From contig CM041776.1 of assembly GCA_023374045.1 (NCBI GenBank), positions 350,113,636 to 350,177,635 of the forward strand: 64,000 bases of DNA, written 5' to 3'. The notes under the pieces were generated by a model that saw nothing but the letters and a program-made list of their open reading frames with translations, searched no databases and was not told the DNA's origin. This document shows, piece after piece, positions 1-12,028 of the stretch (positions within the stretch are counted from its first letter, which is position 1; each line of letters begins with the position of its first letter). Source of the stretch: Limonium bicolor. Lineage: Eukaryota > Streptophyta > Magnoliopsida > Caryophyllales > Plumbaginaceae. Position numbers and translations under genes: made by a program.

Positions 1-910
1 CAATGTACCGAGTATCTTCCAACTAACGCTGATACAAATTCGGTCTTACTACACCTACAATACATCCACAATTCTCATGACTACCACGTACAAATAACTA
101 CCCCACGTCCTACTCTCGAACGGCTTCCAGCTCCTTGTACCTGAAATAGGAAAGGAAGAAAAGGGTGGCCCCCAAGGGGCTCAGCACCTTTGCTGGTATG
201 GTAATCCGCCAGCCCGCATGCTACCGGGCCACGCACAACTACTGATTGTCGTCTTAGCATGCGGTTTGATTTTATTTAAACATGCACACATTACCACCTA
301 CCTCATGCTTAAAGCACACATCCGTTAACAGAACACAAACATAAGGTTAGCACACACAACATAACAAGACATTTCACTTAATAACCTACACAAACTTAAT
401 TCCATTCTTCTTAGAGAACATAAACTTTACTTGGGGAGTGACGGGGTGATATAAGCCCGAGCACAACATACATACATTTTCTTTACTTAGGTGTGGCGGC
501 CTCATATAGGACCGATCACACCTTGCACAATTTCCCCCTAGCTCCAATAATGATGAGGTAGGTAAGCCTTGATTAAGCTTGTGGGTGGTTGTAATTCAAG
601 GAGGAAAAACAACCGTAACATAATAAAGAGGGAGTCGAAGCGAACTTAGGCATCAACACCCTACCAACATTACACATGATTTCCACCTAACCCGATTGGA
701 AGTTGGGTAGGTAAGCTTTGGCTAAGCTAATGGGAGGTCGAAAACCAATGAAGGAAAACAACCCTAACATAACAGGATGGGAGTTAATTCACATATATAC
801 ATCAACTCCCAAACAACACACGCGACCGGAACGACCGGATTCCTCACCATACATAACATATACATATTAGTTAAAGGTTCCTTTATGGAACTTATCACAT
901 ACATACATCA
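1..910 (-). mobile_element. Giant LTR of element C, 3' part of the LTR (cut by window edge)
   Basis: This is the downstream part of a long LTR lying on the minus strand. It is recognised by the double hairpin and splice-acceptor-like module at 137-195, which matches the tails of the other giant LTRs here. The LTR end itself (expected TGTTACA) would lie left of base 1. The LTR continues at 6463-9580 after the solo LTR D, which inserted into it. No open frame of note is present. The family is inferred from shared blocks, not from an alignment. Confidence 0.7.
137..195 (-). other. LTR-tail double hairpin plus splice-acceptor-like junction (C)
   Basis: Read on the minus strand: hairpin 1 is CAGCA/TGCTG (bases 182-195), then hairpin 2 GCCCC TT GGGGGC (168-180), then a pyrimidine-rich run and TTTCAG directly followed by GTAC (137-143). 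The same order is found in A, B, D and E with different paired bases. The acceptor reading is an inference from the polypyrimidine tract and CAG. Confidence 0.65.
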
Positions 911-3900
911 CATAGTGAAATACCCCTAAATTAATTTAAATTAATTTAGGGGATTTCTTTTATTAAACCTTTAATAATATTATTAAGTATTAAATTATTA
1001 TATGGAATGAGGATATTAAATTATTATATGGAATTATGAATATTAAATTATTATATGGGGTTGTGAAATTTATTTAGGGGTTTTCTCCTAATTATTATAT
1101 ATTATTATATAGTATTATGAATTTAATAATAAGATTTATAAGTCAATAAATCTTGGGAAAATTATTAAACACTCCCAATATATTATAAAGATTTTAGGAA
1201 GTGTTGGAACATTGTTTTGAAACATAAAAGTCAATATAAAATTCTAGAAACCTTAAAGCTTATTAAGCCTTGCTAGAGTTGACTTTTTGAGAATGGTCAA
1301 ACCAGGTCATGAAACCTATACCAATAAATAGGTTATGAAAAACCATGAAGATCGATAAAAAGAACGTCAAAAACGGATCATCCTAGCCAAAGTTATGCTA
1401 GTTTGAAGTTTTGAGCCAAAATTTCATAAAGTGCCACGTGTCAGCCTCTCGTGCGTCCCAACACTTAGCAGATTTTTACCTCCTTGATTTTCTCCAGCAA
1501 ACAACCATTTTCGACCTAACTTGTGACGGCTATACCTCTCTCATTACTTCGAATTTTCCAGTGCCGTCTTCACCACTCTCTTCTCCTTAATTCCCTCTTT
1601 ACATTCATAACTCATACAAGCCCTAACTCCATCCACATCAACGGGAAAGTCGTTCTCAAGTTGGCACCTTTCTCAGTCGCAACCCAGATTGCCAATTCCC
1701 TTCGAAGTCAGGTAAATTCGTCTTGCCATAACTTCCTCGTCTTTCAACCAAATTTCGATTTCTTTAGCTCGTTGTGTAGATCACTAATCCATCTACAACT
1801 TTCATGTTTATTCCCAAGCCTGATTCATAACCGTTTGGAAGTTATAGTCGCTCAAAGTTCCGGATTTTTCAGCACATAAAATAATACCGGAAACAGAGAG
1901 GTAAACTCGTAACTTTCGGGTCAATTTTCGTTCTGTATAATGCGAGTTAGGATTAGTTCTAGTTATCAATGTGTAGATCTAAGTGTCATCTTTCTAATGA
2001 GCCCAAAATCAAAGCTTAACTCGATCTGTGCAATAACTTATAGATCCTCGAAGGTTGCTTCCTAAACTGGTCGAAAGTTCAAGTTTTTCCAGAAAAACGT
2101 TTTCGAATCGCTTCGATTCGGGCAATTCCGGTGAGTTCTCTTCAAATTCCTCCGATTATGCTAACCGGTATTACAATCCCGATCTAACCCATGTTTCAAT
2201 TGTGTCAATTACGCTCTGGATTAGGAGAATTTGTGAGGATTTCGTTCGAATTGAAGTCTGTACCGATATAAGCCCTAACGTTCGAATTGAATACGAATCT
2301 TGATGAGCTCTGCATTAAAATTGGGGAAAACGGTACCAATAGAACCGAAATCGAATTTCGAATCCATAGAAACAAAAACCATTCGATTTCGTTCTGTAGA
2401 TTAGGAGATATAGGCAGATTAGTACTCGGTTTCGATTTGAGTTCTCTGAAGAACTCGCGCAGCAGGAGCCGTTCGATCTCAGTTAATAGAGATGGACGGC
2501 CACGATTAAACATACGATTTTAAAGTATAAGTTTTTATATTGTTTCCAGGAATAAACCCTAGCTTGTTTAATAATTTAAATATCTTCCCGAATGTATTTT
2601 GACTTGAAATTTTAACCATAGATTCCTTATTTTATGTAGTTTATTTTGATATAAATTATTAAGGTTTTTGAGTTTTTAAACATAAGTTATGATTTTTACA
2701 AGTTACGGGTTTTCTGGAATTATTTGGCTAAATTAAAAAGATATTTTTGAAATAAAAATTTTATAATATGTCTAAAATGTTATAGTTACTGTATATTAAA
2801 TTTGGGAATTTTTGGGCAATGGTAAAGGGTTTTAAAAATTGTGTTTGTGAGTTTTCATAAGGATAACTTATAATATATAGTTTTTAATGTAATAAAAATT
2901 AAAGTATAGTTGATTAATGAACTTTATAGGTTGGGGAAAATATAATAACTAATTAACATTTAATACAGTATGTTTATAAATATTTTGGGTATTAACTTTA
3001 AGTGAAGTAAAAATTGTTACATATATTTATGTATATTTATATGAGAGAAATAAATAGAAACTTATCAAGGAATTTAACTAAACTACATTTTTGTTTATTA
3101 TATATAATATGGAAGCTAATATGTTTAACTAAAACTAAGGGAAATACTTTATTTTGTAAACCATAAATCAGTTTTGGATATGTCTAAGAGATAATAGATA
3201 TAATTAAATATAATAGGATTTCTTAAAGAATGTTCTCGATAAATCTTAATATGTGTAGGTATATGTATATATATATAAATACAATAAAATAGATAAAGGT
3301 AATAACATTCCTTGTGAGAAATATAATAGGAAGGATATATATATACGATAAATAAATAAATAAAAGAAATAAAATACCTTATAGAAAATGGGATATGAAG
3401 GAATTAATGAGTTAAACTAAACCCTTACATGATACTAATAAAAGAATATTATATGAGGTGGTATTAATTTATGGTTATAGGTTGAGTTTTTAGTTATCTT
3501 TGAATTTCTAAAATTTATATAAACAGTATTTAAATATACGTATATATTTAGTCAATGACCACAATGTAAATCTATAATTTGGTTAAGAAATTAATAAGTT
3601 GAAATTTAGGAATATTTGGAATTAGTTTACATAAAGTGTTACACAAATAGATCTTATTATATAATTAATAATAAAAGGAATGAAATACTTTTACATTTAA
3701 ATGTTCTTATTATATAAACAATAATAAAGTAAATGAGTTACTTTTACATCTAAATGTGAAGATGATAAATAAGTCTAGATTTAATCATTTCTTAATATTT
3801 ATAGTTGAGTAATAACTTAATATTTTGAGATAAAATCATTAAAAGGGATTATGGTATAAGACTATAGTAAACTATGATTAGGAAATTACTCTAAATAATA

Positions 3901-5248
3901 ATCCTTAAGTTTCTTAGAATTAGTTGGCCATATAAAATACATTTATTACTAATATTCAAGATGTGAGTTTATAAATAAGTGTTGTACATAATAGTTAAAG
4001 ATTTACTAAAAGGTTTGTAAATAGAAATTAGATACATAAACCTTTGAACCTTTAGTTAGAGGAACTAAGTTACATAAGAGGCTATAAGGATTTACCTTTT
4101 GACACGGGAAATATTAATGTGTCATTTGAATATAAGGTATGGGATTTTTCATAATAGATTATCTTATTAAATAATTAACAATTTCACTTACGAACTAGAA
4201 TTTAATTCTTTGATAAATTCTACCTCATGCTAAGATATAATGTCCGTCCTAAATACAATAAAGGGAATTGATTTATTAAGTTATTCTTGTGAAACTATAG
4301 GTTTTGTAAACAATGTAAAATGTATTTAAGACTTGAGTTTAGTGAAGTTTAATATAAAGGGTTTATACATAGCCTATGGAGGGAATGTGTGTAAAAATAG
4401 AACATTTAGGAAATTAAATGTAAGTAAGGATACATAAAAGGTTATCTTAAAACACCTTATTATATAGTTATGATAAAGTAAATAATATACCCTGTGGATA
4501 CTAAATGTAAGAGTTCTATGAGTCTAAGTTAATTATAATATGGTTATTTCAAGATGAAAAGTAATTTAACATCTTATGACAAGATTTTTAGATGGTTGTA
4601 ATTAAAGTTATTCTGAACTAAAGATAAGATAAATGAGTTTAGTAATTCGATTAAGTTATAATAAAATGCGTCTACAACACTATGATTCCAATATACAAGA
4701 TGTAGGTCTTAATTAAGTTAAGGGAAAGACTTAATCATAATGGGTTGTCTAGTAGAAATTGTTTAAATACATAATCTTTACATTGTGAGATAATAATATA
4801 TTCTGAGATGAGTCTATCATAGGTCATAATACAATGTTTATTTTAAATTAAGAATAGAGGTATTGAGCTTAAGATTATTGTCGAAATTCTTAGATTTAAT
4901 TATATAACATAAACACATTTATGATATAGAGGTCTCAAAAGTCTTGAATGTGAGGATTGTGGTTAAGTATGAATAAAGTGGATAGGAGTGGACAATTAGC
5001 CAATGTTGATCGAATACATTCCTTGATCTTACCACCTTGGGCTATACAACGTTCTCAGATAACACAAAGATTATACATAACATTTAAGTGAGGGCTTAAA
5101 AGATAATTGAGACTTTGGAATAAGAGTAAGGAGTTTATTTAAGCGTAACATAGGCTACAAGTGATTGATGGTAGATTATCTTTAATATTCTTCAGAGTAC
5201 TGTTGATTGTTTGCGCAAGTTGATTAGAACTGCTACAACGTTATCCAG

Positions 5249-5405
5249 GTACGATTTCTCGTACTCAGCTTGTTGTGTTTTGGCCTTTATGGAATGTTTT
5301 GTACGATTTCTCGTACTCAGCTTGATGTGTTTTGGACTTTATGGAATGTGTTGTACGATTTCTCGTACTCCGATCTTTTGCTGATTGACTTGTGGAATGT
5401 TTTGG
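5249..5405 (+). repeat. Three tandem 52-bp units, each opening with a small hairpin
   Basis: Units start at 5249, 5301 and 5353. Each starts with GTACGATTTCTCGTAC, a 6-bp perfect stem with a 4-base loop, followed by a TTGTGTTTTGG and TTATGGAATG type tail. The third unit is more diverged after the hairpin. Confidence 0.85.
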
Positions 5406-5681
5406 AAAACGCTAACTGACTTTAAGAGGAATTTAAAAAAAAATGGTTGTGTGACTAACTCAGCTTGTGTGACTAACTGAGCCTTGGATGTGGAACTCAC
5501 TTGGGTATTGGTTCCTTCTACTTGGTTGCCTGTTAGACATTGGCTGCTTAGGGTTTACGCTTCTGCACTCTGTAGGACTGAGTGTTTTGGTATTGCTCTG
5601 GGTAGTTGGTGATCTAGCGGGATTTTTGGAAAAGGTCAATCTTGGAAATCTTTCTTTCGACGTGCGCGCGTCTTTAATGTG

Positions 5682-5812
5682 AACAGTAGGGGGCTGTATA
5701 TCCCTCGCCCACAGGGGCATTGATATTTAACAGTAAAGGGCTGTATATCCCTTGTCCTGAGAGGACGTAGTTAACAGTAAGGGGCTGTATATCCCCTGTC
5801 CTTAATGGACGT
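5682..5812 (+). repeat. Three tandem units of about 45 bp with GGGGCTGTATATCCCC
   Basis: Units begin at about 5682, 5729 and 5773 with AACAGTA followed by a palindromic GGGGCTGTATATCCCC core and a second small inverted pair (GTCC...GGAC). Both inverted pairs are kept with small changes between units. Confidence 0.8.
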
Positions 5813-6160
5813 TCTTGGCGGTGGGGGCCATCTCTCCCAGTTGGTTTCATTCCATTCTGAGTTGCTGGTTTTGGTTTTCTCTCATTCATTCCTAGTCCTT
5901 TGTGGCTATCTGGGTTTTTCTACTCCTATTGGGAATTGGTTCTAACATCAACAATGGATGCTTACTAACTATGTGGTGTGACTACTTAAGTGGATGACTT
6001 GTTTTGGAAGTTCTCTATCTCTATCTTTGTCTTGTTTTCTTTTCTCTTTAACTTGATTGTTTTGAAGTGCCTTATCTCTGTTTTACTTTTAAGAGTTTGT
6101 TTTCATGTTACTTTATTTTGAAGAGTTATGTTTTATAAGTTTGCTTTTGGAGAATTGTAC

Positions 6161-6226
6161 CAGTTCCATTCCAGGGAACTGACCCGCCCCTTTTGGGTGG
6201 GCTGCTTGGTTTCATCTTGCAGGTAC
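6161..6226 (+). other. LTR-tail double hairpin plus splice-acceptor-like junction (D)
   Basis: Hairpin 1 is CAGTTCC/GGGAACTG (6161-6181). Hairpin 2 is CCCGCCC/GGGTGGG with a G-T pair (6183-6201). A pyrimidine-rich stretch then leads to TTGCAG (ending 6222) directly followed by GTAC. The layout equals that of A, B, C and E, but the paired bases differ. Confidence 0.65.
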
Positions 6227-7208
6227 GAATTGATTTGCAGGTGGCCACGAAGAGAATGAGCGTGGGATGGGACTAGGTTTTTGTGGAGAGCGAATGTGTT
6301 TTATTGTTATGTTTTGTTAAGTTTTCTCGAAGTTCAGACCGTAACTTAGTTAATTGTAAAGGTTGTAATTGGTGAGGTTGGTACCGGGTGTTTGGAACCC
6401 GATGGTCTGTAGCACCTTTAGTTTATTTTCCGCTGTTGTTTTATTATTATAGGGGTGTTACACATAGTGTTACTAACTCTGTTAGACCAGAAGGGGAGTA
6501 ACATCCCTTTTTAACAAACATGGATAACTGTATCCGATAGCAACAACACACAAACAAAGTCACATACATCACACATAGTCACAACATACACAAACGCACA
6601 GATAGCCGTAGTTAGAACGTTCCCGTGGGTTGGGACGTTTATTCCGAATACCGATCTCTTATGTGAACCTAAGGTCGGTTGACTATTATTTAACACATAA
6701 TTAGGGTTAAGCGGTATCAGAATTAATTACGCCACAATAATGAATTACTATAAACTCATTTCATGCTTTATCTTGAAGGTGGCAAACACACAGAAAAGCA
6801 CATTGGCATACAAGCCGGTGTAATCCGGTAGGACACAGGTTGCAAGAAAACCATACCTTACACCATGGGTTACTCTACCGTGTTCCCGAGGACTTACTCC
6901 AACGCGTTACCTCACGCTCCCCGGGTAGTTTTCCAACAACTGGTATTATTTCAAATATTTTCGTTAACATCAAAATCTTACGGTATGTAAATTTCTATTA
7001 CTCCCGTACTTAACCCGGTATCCCGTTGTTTCGGTTTAGCTTTGTGTACTTAAACTCACAACTTTCTCACATCCAACCTAACACTTGTTCACACCTTTTA
7101 AGGCCTTTAAAACTCACCAAACAAGGCCTATTCAACATCTAAGACCATTACCATTCACTTCTCCATCATAACAACACTTTAAAACACATTCTGGTAAGTT
7201 TTTAGCAT

Positions 7209-7387
7209 GGTCCGGGTTTGTGTCCGGGGTTACAAACCCGGACCAACCACGGATTTCACTTTCTGGACAATTTTTCATGTGGTCCGGGTTTGTGTCCGGG
7301 TTTACAAACCGGACCACCCCCTGGGATGGTCTTCTGCCATGTTTTTGCTATGGTCCGGGTTTGCGTACCGATTTGCAAACCCGGACC
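7209..7387. repeat. GC-rich hairpin array, three units (C)
   Basis: Three inverted repeats GGTCCGGGTTTG...CAAACC(C)GGACC at 7209-7244, 7281-7315 and 7352-7387, spaced about 71-72 bp. The central bases differ while the arms are kept. The corresponding arrays in A lie in the same part of the LTR. Confidence 0.9.
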
Positions 7388-8836
7388 AACCTTGGAACTG
7401 TCAAAATTTACAGTTTTTGATCAGTTTTCATCCCATAATTCACCTCTAATCATTTCCTAAACTTTCCACATGTTTCTACATGTTTAAACACACAAAACAC
7501 TGACTAAACCTCCTTAAAACATGGTCCAAACTTTGCTCCAATTCTACAATTTCAATTCCACATTTTCTTAACTCACTGCACCAGTTGCACATCAGTGCAC
7601 TCTCAAAACATTCTCATGACAACTCTTAGCCTTCTCCTTGCCATTTGACCATACCACATTCATTCCTAGCACATTCGTCTCCATTTCCCAATCTCATTCA
7701 TTGTTTCCCAAGTCTCACACCTTAGCTCCTTTCTAGCAAAATCCAAACTCTAAACATCATCTCATCAGTACAGTTTTGTCTAACTCCATTACATTCTCCA
7801 ATCAACACCTCAATGTGGTTTACCACCCAAACCAATTCCTAACAACACCTAGTTAACACTTAAACTCTTCCAGCTCACATCACCATCTAAACTACTATAT
7901 TTCTACCAAAATTTCGCCATGACCTCGTTACAAACCTTACATATCCCAAAACTCATTTCTTCACATAATTCACCCTACAACTAGCCAAACCACATGGGTT
8001 CTACCAGCACACATAAAAATCCATCAATACTCATCAAATTCTCCAAATGCAACACAATACATAAATCATAAAGTGCATAGCCCTTAGGCTCTTAAATCAA
8101 ACACTAACTCACAAATGCATCAAGTACTAACACAACCCTTTCTCATCTCAAATATTCACACTCCACTACATGTTGGGGTTCATTATTTAATTTAACCCTT
8201 CCCAAAATTCTAAAACATTAAGTTAGGATCCACGGTAAATTGTTTACCTTATATTCACGAGCCATTTCTTTGCAATTCTTTTCTTCTCTTCTCCACTAGC
8301 TCTTTCCTTTCCTCTTGTCCTTGTTTCACAACCGGTTCAGTGGGGGTTTAATCGCCCAAACTAGCCAGCCTAAGGACAACCACATAACTCAATATCTAAC
8401 TCTCAAGTTAACCTAGAATTTGAAAAGAATTCTTGGATTTTTAAAAAGGAATATTACCTTATAACTTCTAGTTGAAGTCTTGAGCACTTAAGTAGCAAAA
8501 CTCTAACCCTTGTGAGGTCCAAAACCGGCCGGTACACAAATGAAGAGGGAGCTCACGTTGGGGTTTTTGGAAAATCAAGGGAATGTTAGAAAAGAGGGAT
8601 TTTTGAACTCATTTCTTACCTTAAACAACAAGGGTGTTGTTCTAGATCAAGATGGAACCTTGAAACCTTCAATCCAAGCTTTTCCCATGGAGGTCAAATG
8701 TGAGCTTTCCAGATTTTGAAAGGAGGGAAATATTCCCAAAGTCGAGAGGAATTCAACGGTACAATTTTTATGGAGTTTGGATCTCATTTGGACTTTCAAA
8801 GTTGAAGAAGAAGGGAGGAGTTGAGAAGGGAAATAG

Positions 8837-8903
8837 AAATCGCCCTCGTTACAGAGAAAGGAAGAAGAAGAGGGTTCTGGTGAGGAGGGGGAAAAAACGT
8901 GAG
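8837..8903 (-). promoter_or_regulatory. Conserved pyrimidine-rich leader block (C)
   Basis: On the minus strand: CTCACGTT, then C/T-rich sequence with CTCTTCTTCTTCC, then GTAACGAGGGCGATTT. The same ordered motifs occur in both A LTRs and in B. Position downstream of a TATA-like motif suggests the start region of the LTR transcript, which is an inference. Confidence 0.5.
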
Positions 8904-9580
8904 TGAAGGAGTAGAATAGAGGAGAGAGGTAGTAAAAGTCTACTTTGTACTATTCCCCTCTCTACTTTATTTATTTTTGTCCTCTAGTGACTTATAAGAC
9001 ATTAATTAATTAAGGGACTTGTGAGAGATAGGTGTTACTCTTATTAAAACCGGCCCCACTATAATAATGTCCCGGGGCGGTTTTCGACTTTTTACAAAAG
9101 ACGCCCGTTAATTTACCCGGTTTAGCACTATTCACTAACCGGGCCCGTTTTTCAGATTTTTCTCGTTTCTTTTTATTTTAATGGTTATTAGGCTCCCATC
9201 AATGTTTATTTATAGTTATATAATCAACTATAATTTTTACGGGGTCGTTTAACTGTTTAAAATCACGTTTTCTGGTCTTCTCGAAAAACGCGCTTTAGGA
9301 CTCCGTTAGCGTTTTTACGCGTTATTTGGATCCGTTTTCTTCTGGACTTTTTCCCACATGTTCTTAATGTGTAATTAAGGTATAAAATGTATTTATAACC
9401 CTAATGAAGGTTATGTACCCCCTTAAATAATTAAATACGCGTTTTCACGGTTTGTGACTTTTACGCATTTTCTTTTACTTTTTGGTTTTTATTTCTTCAC
9501 CAATGATCTTAAGGACTTAATTAGCCTTAGAAAATAATAATCACATATTTAAATATCACTTAAAGGTTTTGGGTATTTCA

Positions 9581-10010
9581 TTTGCTGAGTACAAATCCTT
9601 ACAAACAGAACTAATATCAAGATTATTTGAGGGTCAACCAACTACAAGCTTCTTCTGTCTAAGACGATTTATCAGCCGATGATGTGCATGTCCAAGTATG
9701 AAAGGCCATAGATGAACATCTTCAACTTTTGTTGTAAGACGTGAGAAAACGTGGGTGGCTAAGTTGACATATATCATATACATATTTTGTTTTCATGTAC
9801 CTTGCAACAATAATTCTTGAGTAATTATGTTTTGGACTTGGAAGCTATCTCAATCAAAAGTAACTTGAGATGAACCTTTATCACATACTTGTGATACACT
9901 TAGTAAGTCATGTTTTCAAACCTTCGTGTTCAATAAGTGAACTAAACTTGGTCCTATCACCACTCATGTGCCTGGAGCATCCACTGTCCATGAGCCACCA
10001 GTTTTTTTAT
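9581..10010 (-). pseudogene. Copia Pol fragment: protease and GAG-pre-integrase
   Basis: Minus-strand translation in pieces shows WLMDSGCSRHMSGD (about 9960-10005), the aspartic protease active-site region of Ty1/Copia elements with its DSG triad, and further on LWPFILGHAHHRLI (about 9690-9745), a degraded LWHxRLGH motif of the GAG-pre-integrase domain, followed by KKLVVG and a partial CxxC-type segment. Several frameshifts and stops separate them. The fragment ends at 9581 where element C inserted, so integrase, reverse transcriptase and RNase H are missing. It is the continuation of the Gag pieces at 10011-11318 and 25817-26298. Confidence 0.7.
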
Positions 10011-11318
10011 GTGACTCAGTTTGTTCCTATAATTCAAACTGAAAGGTTAGCTTTGGGTACCTTGACTTGCATGGGCCTAGTTTTTTGTGAGTTTGTAACT
10101 CCACGAGTACGCATGAAAACCTGATGGTCAACCTGTGACTGCTTTGATTTTGACTGTTTGATTTTTAGTTTGTAACATTATTCAATGGCGTGACCATAAT
10201 AATGAGAATACCTACAATGATTTATCTTTGCCACTCTATGTGTTATCCTCTAAAAATTTAGAGATTTTTGACATATTCTGTTGACTCAAACCTGTTATAT
10301 AAATGCTTTTCTTACACAGTAAATTACTCATGTTAATCTTGCCAGTGTACCATGTTGGATTGTTGTGGGATTTTAACTCTAGTTAACGTCTCTTTTTTAC
10401 AATCTCATCAGTAAGTTGCTCAGTTTATTTTCTAAGCTTTTCATTTCGACTAATTGAACTCCTCTTAAGCCCAACTAAGAAGTGTATGTACTCTTGATTT
10501 TAGAGGGCTGACAAACTGGATACCTAGGTTATTTACACACCTTACTAAATCCTGGTTAGTTGATGTTTCAAAAACCTTCACCTTTTCTTCTAACTCACTA
10601 ATTTTTCTTTCATAGTCTTGTTTCTGAGATTTCAATTTCAAGACAGCTTCAGTCTACAAATCAAACATTTGTTTCTTTGTCAAAGAACTGAAAGCTTCTT
10701 CTGCATGATTTAAACATACCTCATCATCTGTGAATGTCTTTTTCCAGCTATCCACTGCCACCAAGCAGAATTCTGAGTCAGGACTCATCTTCTCTTAATG
10801 TACGACTACATTCATACACATTTGAGCTTCATCTTCTGGTTTATAATCTATTTTAAGGACATCTTCTCTTCATGCAACAACTGCAGTTGTTGAGAATTTT
10901 TTTACTTTCTCCTAAAAACTGTCTTTGTGTAGTAATGAACAACTTTTTCCTTCATGTCATGGCTTGTTACATCTGAAGTAGATTATAGGACCTTTCATGA
11001 ACTTTAGCGACTATACCTCTAACCATTACCTTTTCTCCCACTAAAGATTTTCCTGATGCCATTTGCTATCATGGTAATTTCTTCCGCCTCATTTATATCC
11101 ACCTCTTCCGTCTCAGCTGAATTCTTGTGTGCTTTCAAGGCTAGATCTTTGACAGATGCCAATGACAAAGAAATGTCTCCTTTCATTTTTCCCTCATAGA
11201 CCATGAGTTCCGATCCCAATTTCTCTAGAGATTTTGGATAAATCTTTGGTGGTTTATAATAAAATAGTGTAGTTCCGCCACTCTATTCCCAGATAATCAA
11301 GATACTTTTCATTAACTA
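10011..11318 (-). pseudogene. Copia Gag, C-terminal half (split by element A)
   Basis: On the minus strand this continues the Gag that starts at 26298: the frame running into the insertion site at 25817 carries on at 11318 through KYLDYLGIEW. Downstream, 11019-11219 is open and reads like the acidic, lysine-rich end of Copia Gag (LALKAHKNS...EEVDINEAEE). A zinc knuckle follows at about 10936-10995 with FRCNKP, then a stop where the glycine of the CCHC motif is expected (probable GGA to TGA change). The stretch to 10011 is decayed linker. The copy cannot make a working Gag. Confidence 0.65.
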
Positions 11319-11965
11319 TGAAATACCCCGAACTAAAATATAGGGATTAAAATTAATCTAATATGTATTTAAGGGCCTAATAACGCCTAAGTAATATTAG
11401 TAAGGAAAAATAAATCCAAAAGAAATGAAGAAACGCCTAAAAATCGAAAAACGCTAGATAAGCGTTAAATAACCATAGGAGGTACGAGACCTCGGTTAGA
11501 GTATTATATGGATCCCTAAGGCTTAATAATGCCAAAATAATATAAGGGAACGATTCCCGGAGAAAACGGAGCCTTAAAATGGATTAAAACCACAAAGGAA
11601 CCATAAAGCGTGTTTTTCGAGGGAACCGGGAAAACGCGACTTTAAGCGGGTCAAATAGACTCGTAACAATTTTAGTCAACCAAATATTCATTAATAAACA
11701 CTAATGAAGGTCTAGAACCAATAAAATCAATAAAATGAGAAAATAGTAAAAACTGTCAAAAACGGGAAGTTATGGGGTAAAAGTGTAAATAAAATAAATA
11801 AGTGTGTCCACTATTGCAATTAATATTTTAAAACCCCATGTGAGGAGTGTGTGCAGCCGGTTGATTAATAACCCATGCCCCCTCTCTTAATTCCCTTTTA
11901 TGTACAAAAGGACAAAACAAATAAGAAGGCAAAAAGTAATCTCTCTCATCCCTCACAAACTCTCC

Positions 11966-12028
11966 CTCACGTTTTCTTTCTCAGCCCAGTACTCCCTCTT
12001 CTTCCTCTCTGTTAACCATGGCGATTTG
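11966..12028 (+). promoter_or_regulatory. Conserved pyrimidine-rich leader block (A, 5' LTR)
   Basis: CTCACGTT, then a C/T-rich stretch with CCCTCTTCTTCCTCTCTG, then TTAACCATGGCGATTT. It matches C and B in motif order. An ATG lies in it, but the frame (ATG GCG ATT TGA) closes after three codons. Confidence 0.5.

Larger units (their letters stand above)
916..6462 (+). mobile_element. Solo giant LTR D (5.5 kb)
   Basis: The segment starts TGAAATACCCC and ends AGGGGTGTTACA, the terminal pattern of the other giant LTRs in the window. It is flanked on both sides by the 5-bp target duplication CATAG (911-915 and 6463-6467). No second LTR, primer site or coding interior is present, so it is a solo LTR, most simply explained by recombination between the two LTRs of a former element. 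At 5547 bp it is very long for an LTR. About 2520-5200 is very AT-rich and holds no coding signal. Two tandem arrays lie near its 3' end (5249-5405 and 5682-5812). The short open frames in it (such as 1523-1879) show no known domain. Confidence 0.88.
6463..9580 (-). mobile_element. Giant LTR of element C, 5' part of the LTR
   Basis: On the minus strand this LTR begins at 9580 with TGAAATACCC and reads leftward until it is broken by solo LTR D at 6467; it resumes at 915. It contains the pyrimidine-rich leader block shared with A and B (8837-8903), a possible TATAAG about 90 bases before that block (near 8990), and a three-unit GC-rich hairpin array (7209-7387). Its insertion at 9580/9581 truncates the Copia element that follows, within the GAG-pre-integrase region. 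Short open frames in the hairpin array are by-products of the repeat. The other end of the element is outside the window, so no target duplication can be read. Confidence 0.75.
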
